A stretch of DNA of 6,519 nucleotides from Ktedonobacter racemifer (lineage in GTDB: Bacteria > Chloroflexota > DTOL01 > JACQYG01): positions 7,519 through 14,037 of the forward strand of contig DYIS01000035.1 of the NCBI GenBank assembly GCA_020723545.1, written 5' to 3'. Each line of letters opens with the position of its first letter. Position 1 is the first letter of the stretch. Below, piece by piece: positions 1 to 5,272 of the stretch. The notes beneath the pieces are model-generated. The model did no database searches. It had not been told where the DNA came from and worked only from the letters and a program-made list of their open reading frames with translations. A program made the position numbers and the translations under genes.

Positions 1-2
1 AC

Positions 3-617
3 GACTTCGTAGCCCGGCGCCGGAATCGGGTCCAGGGCCGGTTCTCCATCGCCATCCCCGGGCGCCACAATGCCTTGAACGCCCTGGCCGTCGTGGCCGT
101 GGCCCGAGAGTTGGGCCTGGGCGTGAAGACCATCAAAGGCTCTTTGCGAGATTATCACGGGATAGGGAGGCGTTTTGAGCTGGTGGGCCGAGCCGGAGGG
201 GTGACGATCATGGACGACTACGCCCACCATCCCAGCGAGATCAGGGCCACGCTGGCGGCGGCGCGAGAGCGCTTTGGCCCGGCGCGGCTGTGGGCGGTGT
301 TCCAACCCCACACCTTTACCAGGACGATCTACCTTTTCCATGAATTCACTCAGGCCTTTGCCCAGGCCGACCGGGTGGTAGTAACGGATATCTATGCTGC
401 CCGGGAAAATGAAAACCCAGGCATCAGCTCGCAGGACCTGGTCCGGGCCATGCATCACCCGGAGACGAGCTACATCGGGCCTCTTTCCGACTGCGCTGAG
501 ACGCTGGCGAGGGAAGTACGAGGTGGGGATGTGGTGTTCACCCTGGGCGCCGGCGACGTCTGGCAGGTGGGGAGGATGCTGTACCAGAGTTTGTACCAGG
601 GGGCACAGCCCCCCTGA
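3..617 (+). CDS. murC: UDP-N-acetylmuramate--L-alanine ligase, C-terminal part (5' end outside window)
   Basis: Cytoplasmic ligase that adds L-Ala to UDP-MurNAc using ATP, the first step of the stem peptide. Only about 204 C-terminal residues are visible; the reading frame is open from base 3, so the gene begins upstream, and the usual family length of about 450-490 residues means the P-loop part is missing here. The visible part starts at the end of the central ATPase domain (PGRHNALNALAV, a Mur-ligase motif) and runs through the C-terminal domain: MDDYAHHPSEI (from about visible residue 70), FQPHTFTRT, VVTDIYAARE and FTLGAGDVWQVG. These are typical of MurC rather than MurD, E or F. A TTG at 75 could be mistaken for a start, but homology clearly continues upstream of it. 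The last seven residues (YQGAQPP) and the TGA stop lie inside a repeat (591-661). Identity is secure; the natural C-terminus may have been altered by the repeat. Confidence 0.96.
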   Translation, partial: DFVARRRNRVQGRFSIAIPGRHNALNALAVVAVARELGLGVKTIKGSLRDYHGIGRRFELVGRAGGVTIMDDYAHHPSEIRATLAAARERFGPARLWAVFQPHTFTRTIYLFHEFTQAFAQADRVVVTDIYAARENENPGISSQDLVRAMHHPETSYIGPLSDCAETLAREVRGGDVVFTLGAGDVWQVGRMLYQSLYQGAQPP

Positions 618-661
618 CCGGGGTTGTACCAGGGGGGCACAGCCCCCCTGACCCCCCGGGG
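591..661. repeat. Two tandem GC-rich hairpin repeats overlapping the murC stop
   Basis: Two near-identical units follow each other: 591-623 and 624-661. Each begins TTGTACCAGGGGG, has a CACA-type centre, then GCCCCCCTGACC, and ends in GGGG. Copy 2 contains a perfect 9-bp stem (630-638 with 642-650, loop ACA); copy 1 has five G against six C, so one C is bulged. A partial third start (GTACCAG) lies at 581-587, and TTG at 662 could begin another unit. The first copy is translated as the end of MurC and supplies its TGA stop (615-617); the second fills most of the murC-murB gap. There is no T-run after the stems, so a classical intrinsic terminator is unlikely. It resembles REP-like palindromic units, but I cannot name a family. 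Confidence 0.85.
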
Positions 662-681
662 TTGAGAGGCGAGGAAGCCCG

Positions 682-1608
682 ATGATACAAAGGCCCAGGC
701 TTCCAGTGGAGGTGGAGGCTGGAGTTGCCGTGTGGTTCGACGAGCCCATGGCCCTCCACACCTCTTTAGGCGTCGGCGGGCCGGCAGAGCGCTACGCTGT
801 GGCGGAGAACCTGGGGCAATTACGAGAGCTCTTAGACTATGCCCGCGAAAATGGGATGTCTTGCCTGGTCATCGGCAGCGGCACGAACCTCCTGGTGGCC
901 GACGGCGGGGTCCGCGGGTTGGTGGTGGAGAACCGTCTGAGCGGGATGGCGTGCCGGATCGCCGAGGATGGGATCAGCCTGGAAGTTGGCTCGGGGGCAC
1001 AGCTTTCCGAGGTGGCGCGTTATGCCGTCCGCAGGGGATGGGCGGGGTTGGAGTGGGCGGTGGACCTGCCGGGGACCGTGGGAGGCGCGGTGGTGGGGAA
1101 CGCCGGGGCCTTCGGCGGGTATTGCGCTGACGTGGTGGTGGCGGCGACGGTGCTTCAACCCGGTGGCGGACTGGCCCGCTTTGGCTCTGAGCAACTTGGC
1201 TTTGGCTATCGCACCAGCGGTTTCAAGGGATGGCAGAAGGGCGGGATCCGGCCCGTCATCACCCAGGTCGAGCTCAGCTTGTGCCAGGGCGATGTCGCTC
1301 TGCTGGAGCACAGGGCCTGGGAATACACCGTTAGACGCCGGGCCCGCCAGCCCGAGGAGCCCAGCGCGGGCAGTGTCTTCAAGAGGACAGCCCACCATCC
1401 GGCGGGCTATCTCATCGAACGGGCCGGGCTAAAGGGATACCGGGTTGGCGACGCTCAGATCTCGCCTCGACACGCCAATTTCATCGTGAACCTGGGCCGG
1501 GCCCGGGCCGCTGACGTGAAGGCGCTCATTGACCTGGCCCGGGCGCGGGTGCGGGAGAGGTTCGGCCTGGAGCTGGAACTGGAGATCGAGCTGGTGGGAG
1601 AGTGGTAG
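682..1608 (+). CDS. murB: UDP-N-acetylenolpyruvoylglucosamine reductase
   Basis: Cytoplasmic FAD enzyme that uses NADPH to reduce UDP-GlcNAc-enolpyruvate to UDP-MurNAc, the substrate of MurC just upstream. The 308 residues match the usual length of the short (type II, Bacillus/Staphylococcus-like) form. FAD-binding motifs are seen in order: HTSLGVGGPA (26-35), GSGTNLLVADGG (65-76) and LPGTVGGAVVGNAGAFGG (129-146). The substrate region has FGYRTSGFK with Tyr176-Arg177, then SAGSVFKR, whose Ser231 fits the catalytic serine that protonates the enol intermediate. The C-terminus (AGLKG, RHANFIVN, then EIELVGEW) is typical, and Glu301 is the probable catalytic glutamate. The ATG at 682 is preceded by a purine-rich GAGGCGAGGAAG (666-677), which fits a ribosome site. 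It lies 64 bases after murC, with the hairpin repeat in between, and only 4-10 bases before ddl. Confidence 0.97.
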   Translation: MIQRPRLPVEVEAGVAVWFDEPMALHTSLGVGGPAERYAVAENLGQLRELLDYARENGMSCLVIGSGTNLLVADGGVRGLVVENRLSGMACRIAEDGISLEVGSGAQLSEVARYAVRRGWAGLEWAVDLPGTVGGAVVGNAGAFGGYCADVVVAATVLQPGGGLARFGSEQLGFGYRTSGFKGWQKGGIRPVITQVELSLCQGDVALLEHRAWEYTVRRRARQPEEPSAGSVFKRTAHHPAGYLIERAGLKGYRVGDAQISPRHANFIVNLGRARAADVKALIDLARARVRERFGLELELEIELVGEW

Positions 1609-1618
1609 AGGTGTGTCT

Positions 1619-2716
1619 TTGAAGCGCAGGATCCGTGTGGGGGTGGTCTTCGGCGGCAGGTCCGCGGAGCACGAGGTCTCTCTAGCCTCGGCAGTGGCCG
1701 TCATGGGGGCCCTGGATAAAGAGAAATACGAGGTCGTCCCTATCGGCGTGACCAGGAACGGCCGGTGGCTTACGTCGGGCGACCCGCTGAAAGCGCTGAA
1801 GGAGGGCAACTTCTTTGCCAGTAAAGAAATGGCTCTCCTTAGCCCCGTACACCTGGAAGGTGTACACGGGGGTACACCTTCCAGGTGTACGGGGTCATTG
1901 GAGCAGATCGACGTGCTCTTTCCGGTTTTGCATGGTCCCTACGGCGAGGATGGGACGGTGCAGGGCCTGTTCGAGCTGGCCGGCCTGCCCTACGTGGGCG
2001 CAGGGGTCCTGGCCAGTGCCCTAGGCATGGACAAGGCGGTGATGAAGGCCGTCTTCCGCCAGCATGGGCTGCCGGTCTTGGACCACGTGGTCATCAAGCG
2101 CCGGGACTGGGAGCGCAACCCGGAGAGCGCGATTCAGAGAGTAGAAAATGCCCTGGACTACCCGTATTTCTGCAAACCGGCTAACCTGGGCTCCAGCATC
2201 GGCGTGAGCAAGGCCAGGAATCGGGCTGAGCTGGAGGCTGGCCTGGCCCTGGCGGCCGGATACGACCGAAAGCTCCTGGTGGAGCGGGCAGTTGAAAACT
2301 GCCGGGAGGTGGAGTGCAGCGTACTGGGCAACGACGACCCCATCGCCTCCGGCGTGGGAGAGATCGTTCCCAAGCGGGAGTTCTACGACTACGTTGCCAA
2401 GTACTCCGACGAGAATACCGAGCTGATCATCCCCACCAGGCTGCCGGAGGAGATGGTCAAGCGGGTACAAAGCCTGGCGGTGCAGGCCTTCCTGGCCATT
2501 GACTGCGCTGGCATGGCCCGGGTGGACTTCTTCGTGACCCGAGACAACACCGCCGTTTACGTGAACGAGATCAACACCATCCCGGGCTTCACCGCGGTGA
2601 GCATGTATCCCAAGCTGTGGGAGGCGGCGGGCTTGAGTTTCCCCGCCCTGGTGGACCGATTGGTGGAATTGGCCCTGGAACGCCACGAGGACAAAGCCAG
2701 GAACAAGACCTGGTGA
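1619..2716 (+). CDS. ddl: D-alanine--D-alanine ligase with an in-frame palindrome
   Basis: Cytoplasmic ATP-grasp ligase that joins two D-Ala for the end of the peptidoglycan stem peptide. Numbering from the TTG at 1619 (365 residues): VGVVFGGRSAEHEVSL (H18, E19), LHGPYGEDG (H105), ATP-grasp CKPANLGSSIG (K186), the omega-loop EFYDYVAKY (Y256), ARVDFF (D303) and NEINTIPG (E317, N319), the last two giving the metal ligands. The tyrosine in the omega-loop fits D-Ala-D-Ala rather than D-Ala-D-Lac specificity. Start choice: TTG 1619 has GAGGTG (1608-1613) five bases upstream and gives the classic MKRRIRVGVVFGG opening; GTG 1613, two codons earlier, is also possible. It starts right after the murB TAG, so coupling is likely. 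Residues about 75-92 are encoded by a perfect palindrome (1843-1894), between the N-terminal domain strands and the IDVLFPVLHGP motif. The frame stays open and all key residues remain, so the enzyme is probably active. Confidence 0.96.
   Translation: MKRRIRVGVVFGGRSAEHEVSLASAVAVMGALDKEKYEVVPIGVTRNGRWLTSGDPLKALKEGNFFASKEMALLSPVHLEGVHGGTPSRCTGSLEQIDVLFPVLHGPYGEDGTVQGLFELAGLPYVGAGVLASALGMDKAVMKAVFRQHGLPVLDHVVIKRRDWERNPESAIQRVENALDYPYFCKPANLGSSIGVSKARNRAELEAGLALAAGYDRKLLVERAVENCREVECSVLGNDDPIASGVGEIVPKREFYDYVAKYSDENTELIIPTRLPEEMVKRVQSLAVQAFLAIDCAGMARVDFFVTRDNTAVYVNEINTIPGFTAVSMYPKLWEAAGLSFPALVDRLVELALERHEDKARNKTW
1843..1894. repeat. Nested palindromic element inside ddl
   Basis: A perfect 23-bp inverted repeat (1843-1865 and 1872-1894) is separated by a 6-base loop ACGGGG. 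Each arm holds its own near-palindrome: GTACACCT-GGA-AGGTGTAC on the left (1847-1865) and GTACACCT-TCC-AGGTGTAC on the right (1872-1890). The element can therefore fold as one long hairpin or as two small ones. It is read in the ddl frame as roughly SPVHLEGVHGGTPSRCTG, without a stop. Chance conservation of 23 perfect pairs in a coding region is very unlikely, so this is best seen as an inserted or maintained repeat. No clear target duplication is visible at its borders. Confidence 0.93.
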
Positions 2717-2732
2717 TGGGTCGGATATTTGG

Positions 2733-3587
2733 ATGCCTACGGGTTCACTAGCCAGGCGGCCAGCGCGGCGCCGCTCCAGGTCACGGCTGGGCCGGAGCAA
2801 GCGCACGACTATTGCCTTCTCCCGTCTCCCGATAATCCGGGGGCTGAGGGAGAGCCGCATCTGGAGCCTACAATGGCTCCTGAGCCTGGGGCTTACGGTT
2901 GCGTTTTCCTGGATGACCTACGACTTCCTGAGGCAGCCGGCCTTCGTGGTGTACCAGGTAGGGGTGTGGGGCAACCGCGGTGTAACCGCGGAGGAGGTGG
3001 CCGATGCCGTCAGCCGCCTGGCCGGGCAGAACGTCTTCTATGTCAGGCCGGGCCAGGTACAAGGGTGGGTTCAGGGACTCCCCGGGGTGACGAAGGCCCA
3101 GGTCAGCTTGAGCCTGCCTAACCAGGTCTCCATTAGGGTGGAGGACCTGGCGCCCGAGGTGGTTTGGCAAAGCGGTGGCACTCGCTACTGGGTGGACCAG
3201 GAGGGCACGGTGATCCGCCCCGAGCCCCGGCCGGCAGACCTGCTGGTGGTGGTAGACGCCGATGGGCGCCAATACCGCCCCTGGGATAGGGTGGATAAGA
3301 AGGCGATCCTTACGGTAAAGGTCTTGGCCAATCTCCTGCCCACGCCGCCGACGGCTTACGAATACTCATCGGCGGCGGGGATTACCGTGCAGAGCGCAGA
3401 GGGTTGGCGGGCCTGCTTTGGGCTGGGGGAGGACATGGCTCCCCGGGTGGCATTGCTGCAATCCATCCTGGAACGCTATCGGGAGAAGAAGGAGGCTTTC
3501 GTGTACGCGGACCTGCGCTCTTTGGAGCGCCAATTCGTGGTTCCGGCCGTCCGGCCGACAGAGGTAAAAAAAGGAGACAAGCGATAA
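2733..3587 (+). CDS. ftsQ: Cell division protein FtsQ/DivIB
   Basis: Bitopic membrane protein of the divisome that links the cytoplasmic ring with the septal peptidoglycan synthases through FtsB and FtsL. The 284 residues show the family layout: an Arg-rich cytoplasmic tail (1-43), one membrane segment (about 44-66, WSLQWLLSLGLTVAFSW region), then a POTRA domain (about 71-140) with VYQVGVWGNRGVTAEEV and the LPGVTKAQVSLSLPNQVSIRVED strand pattern, then the beta domain beginning near YWVDQEGTVI. Sequence conservation is low, as usual for this family, so the call rests on topology, POTRA pattern and position between ddl and ftsA. The ATG at 2733 has only a weak ribosome site; no other start codon lies between it and the ddl stop in this frame, so coupling to ddl (16-base gap) is plausible. 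The C-terminus is short and basic (VKKGDKR). Confidence 0.92.
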   Translation: MPTGSLARRPARRRSRSRLGRSKRTTIAFSRLPIIRGLRESRIWSLQWLLSLGLTVAFSWMTYDFLRQPAFVVYQVGVWGNRGVTAEEVADAVSRLAGQNVFYVRPGQVQGWVQGLPGVTKAQVSLSLPNQVSIRVEDLAPEVVWQSGGTRYWVDQEGTVIRPEPRPADLLVVVDADGRQYRPWDRVDKKAILTVKVLANLLPTPPTAYEYSSAAGITVQSAEGWRACFGLGEDMAPRVALLQSILERYREKKEAFVYADLRSLERQFVVPAVRPTEVKKGDKR

Positions 3588-3588
3588 A

Positions 3589-3915
3589 GTGTGGCGGCCA
3601 CTCCTGGGCTTGCTGGCGGGGCTGGCCATTGGCCTGGCCTTCTCGATAACCATCCCGGCCGAATACGCCCGTTACACCGCGGTGGCCATGCTGGCGGCCT
3701 TCGACTCGGTCCTGGGAGCAGCTCGGGCTGACCTGGAGGGGAGCTTCGACAACCGCATATTCGTCTCCGGATTCTCGAGCAATATGCTGTTGGCCGGGGT
3801 GTTGACCTTCCTGGGCGACCGCCTGGGCGTGGACCTCTACATCGCGGCGGTGGTCGTTTTCGGCTCCCGACTCTTCAATAATCTGGCCACGATCCGGCGC
3901 CATTTTATTCATTGA
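3589..3915 (+). CDS. sbp: Small basic protein Sbp (DUF1290 family membrane protein)
   Basis: A 108-residue membrane protein of unknown exact function that sits next to ftsA-ftsZ in many Gram-positive-type genomes, including Bacillus subtilis, where the gene is called sbp. The match to the family is strong by eye: MWRPLLGLLAGLAIGL at the start, IPAEYARYTAVAMLAAFDS, a G-ARADLEGSFD segment, FVSGFSSNMLLAG, DRLGVDLYIAAVVVFGSRLFNNLATIRR and a basic end. Three to four hydrophobic segments are visible (about 4-23, 28-45, 59-76 and 82-98). The GTG start at 3589 follows the ftsQ TAA by one base; AAGGAG at 3571-3576 is 12 bases upstream, a little far, which fits coupled translation from ftsQ. Its place in the cluster suggests a role at or near the division site, but that is inference only. 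Confidence 0.93.
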   Translation: MWRPLLGLLAGLAIGLAFSITIPAEYARYTAVAMLAAFDSVLGAARADLEGSFDNRIFVSGFSSNMLLAGVLTFLGDRLGVDLYIAAVVVFGSRLFNNLATIRRHFIH

Positions 3916-3939
3916 GTCGCCACCTGGTGGGGAGGTGAG

Positions 3940-5184
3940 GTGAGATTGGACAAGGACAGGTTAGTAGTGGGAATTGACGCGGGCACCACCAAGGTGTGCA
4001 CGTTGGTCGGCGAACCATGCGAGAACGGCAATCTGCGCATCATCGGCGTGGGGGCCTGCCCTTCCCGAGGCATACGCCGGGGAGTGGTGGTGAACGTCGA
4101 GGAGACGGAGAAGGCCATCCTGGCGTCGGTGGAAAAGGCCGAGCGCATCGCTGGCTATAAGATCCAGCATGCCTGTGTGGGCCTGGCCGGCCCCCACGTC
4201 TCCTCCATGAACAGCCGGGGGGTGGTGGCCATCTCCCGGGGCGACCACGAGATCATTCAGGAGGACGTGGACCGGGCGGTGGAGGCGGCCCGGGCCATCG
4301 CTATCCCCAATAACCGCCAGGTCATCCACGTGATCCCTCGGGGCTACATCGTGGACGGCCAGGACGGGGTCAAGGACCCGGTGGGGATGCTGGGGTTCAG
4401 ATTGGAGGTGGAGACCCACATCGTCACCGGGGCAGCGGCCTCAGTGCAGAACCTGGTGCGTTGCGTGCAAAAAGGCGACGTAGAGGTGAACGATCTGGTC
4501 CTCGATGCCCTGGCGTCCAGCGAGGCGGTGCTCACCGAAGAGGAAAAGGAGATGGGGGTGGTATTGGCCGATGTGGGCGGCGGCACCACCGACATTGCCA
4601 TTTTCATGGATGGCGCAGCCTGGCATACGACCGTGTTGCCGGTGGGTGGAAGCCACATCACCAATGACATCGCCGTGGGGCTGCGCACGGCCACCGCTAC
4701 GGCTGAGGACATCAAGATCAGGTGTGGCTACGCCGTGGCCGCGGCCGTCGACGAGGCGGAGCCGGTGGAGCTCGTCGGCTTTGGCCGGGAAAACCAGCGC
4801 GTAGTTTCCAGGAGAGCCCTGAGCGAGATCATCGAGCTGCGTTCGAGGGAGATCTTTGGCTTGATCCTGGGCGAGATCAAACGCTCGGGGTACGATGGCC
4901 TGCTGCCGGCCGGGCTGGTCCTCACCGGCGGCACGGCCGAGCTCTCCGGTATAACGGAGCTGGGGAGCGAGATATTGCAGCTTCCGGTGCGGGTGGGTTA
5001 CCCCCGGAGCCTGGAAGGGCTCTCCGACGTGGTGAGCGGTCCGGCCTACGCCGCGGGTGTAGGCCTCCTGGTCTGGAGCATTGCCAACCGCGACAGCCCG
5101 GCCAAACCAGTGAAGAAGGCCAGGCCTCCGCGAAAGAAGAAGCCGGGAGGGCTGTTGAAGCTGTTGAGGTCGTTTGTGCCATAA
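3940..5184 (+). CDS. ftsA: Cell division protein FtsA
   Basis: Actin-like protein that tethers FtsZ filaments to the inner face of the membrane and recruits later divisome proteins. The 414 residues carry the fold's nucleotide motifs: VVGIDAGTTKVCTLVG (phosphate 1, about 9-24), DVGGGTTDIAIF (phosphate 2, 211-222) and LVLTGGTAELSG (adenosine motif, 326-337). The FtsA-specific SHS2 (1C) subdomain occupies about residues 85-165, after GVVVNVEETEKAI. The end is a basic linker (KKARPPRKKK) followed by a short amphipathic helix GGLLKLLRSFVP (403-414), the membrane-targeting sequence. The GTG start at 3940 is preceded by GGGGAGG (3929-3935); TTG 3946 in the same frame is an alternative. CACCT at 3921-3925 could pair with AGGTG (3933-3937) in the ribosome site, a weak stem. 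The gene is 24 bases after sbp and 88 before ftsZ. Confidence 0.97.
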   Translation: MRLDKDRLVVGIDAGTTKVCTLVGEPCENGNLRIIGVGACPSRGIRRGVVVNVEETEKAILASVEKAERIAGYKIQHACVGLAGPHVSSMNSRGVVAISRGDHEIIQEDVDRAVEAARAIAIPNNRQVIHVIPRGYIVDGQDGVKDPVGMLGFRLEVETHIVTGAAASVQNLVRCVQKGDVEVNDLVLDALASSEAVLTEEEKEMGVVLADVGGGTTDIAIFMDGAAWHTTVLPVGGSHITNDIAVGLRTATATAEDIKIRCGYAVAAAVDEAEPVELVGFGRENQRVVSRRALSEIIELRSREIFGLILGEIKRSGYDGLLPAGLVLTGGTAELSGITELGSEILQLPVRVGYPRSLEGLSDVVSGPAYAAGVGLLVWSIANRDSPAKPVKKARPPRKKKPGGLLKLLRSFVP

Positions 5185-5206
5185 AGCAGGTAGCAGCCTA
5201 CCTGCT
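5185..5206 (+). promoter_or_regulatory. Hairpin directly after the ftsA stop
   Basis: A perfect 9-bp inverted repeat, AGCAGGTAG (5185-5193) and CTACCTGCT (5198-5206), with a CAGC loop, begins on the base after the ftsA TAA. It is followed by GTTCTTCTCT, a pyrimidine-rich but not pure T tail. It could be a weak or partial terminator, or an RNA processing or stability element that separates ftsA from ftsZ levels. The stem is modest in GC and the tail imperfect, so full termination before ftsZ seems unlikely. Confidence 0.55.
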
Positions 5207-5241
5207 GTTCTTCTCTAGTAAAGAAACTGAGCATCAGCAGG
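5201..5241 (+). promoter_or_regulatory. Alternative stem in the ftsZ leader
   Basis: CCTGCTG (5201-5207) can pair with CAGCAGG (5235-5241), and the adjoining TTCTT (5208-5212) with AAGAA (5221-5225), leaving ACTGAGCAT bulged and CTCTAGTA as the loop. This stem uses the right arm of the 5185-5206 hairpin, so the two folds exclude each other. It lies just before the ftsZ ribosome site. Such layouts are seen in attenuators, but no leader peptide or ligand-binding fold is recognised here; the pairing could also be chance. Confidence 0.35.
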
Positions 5242-5254
5242 CGAATGCCTTCTT

Positions 5255-5265
5255 AAAGGAAGGAG
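5255..5265 (+). promoter_or_regulatory. Strong ribosome binding site of ftsZ
   Basis: AAAGGAAGGAG carries two overlapping Shine-Dalgarno-like cores, the second (AAGGAG) seven bases before the ATG at 5273. It is clearly stronger than the sites of the other genes in the window, which fits the high FtsZ level that cells usually need compared with FtsA and FtsQ. Confidence 0.8.
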
Positions 5266-5272
5266 ATGGGAA

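Noticed and set aside
75..77. TTG as the start of a short stand-alone protein
   Set aside because: The frame continues upstream to base 3 with the conserved Mur ligase PGRHNALNAL motif across this site, so it is an internal codon of murC.
591..661. CRISPR-like array
   Set aside because: Only two units with no unique spacer between them; a tandem hairpin repeat is the simpler description.
2378..2404. Possible VanA-type D-Ala-D-Lac ligase
   Set aside because: The omega-loop keeps the EFYDY-AKY tyrosine typical of D-Ala-D-Ala ligases, and the gene sits in a dcw cluster without vanH or vanX.
2021..2860. 279-codon minus-strand open frame across ddl and the start of ftsQ
   Set aside because: It lies opposite conserved ATP-grasp coding sequence, crosses a gene border and shows no family motif; a GC-driven shadow.
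2971..2990. Repeated AACCGCGG in ftsQ
   Set aside because: Two short self-complementary octamers in GC-rich coding DNA that encode the ordinary POTRA segment GNRGVTAEE; not distinct from chance.
3382..3912. 176-codon minus-strand open frame opposite ftsQ and sbp
   Set aside because: Low-complexity, Pro/Gln/Arg-rich translation with no motif, opposite a clearly conserved sbp gene.
5160..5225. Sigma-70 promoter for ftsZ
   Set aside because: TTGAGG, TTGTGC and TAGTAA-like hexamers occur, but none has proper spacing, so a promoter cannot be supported.
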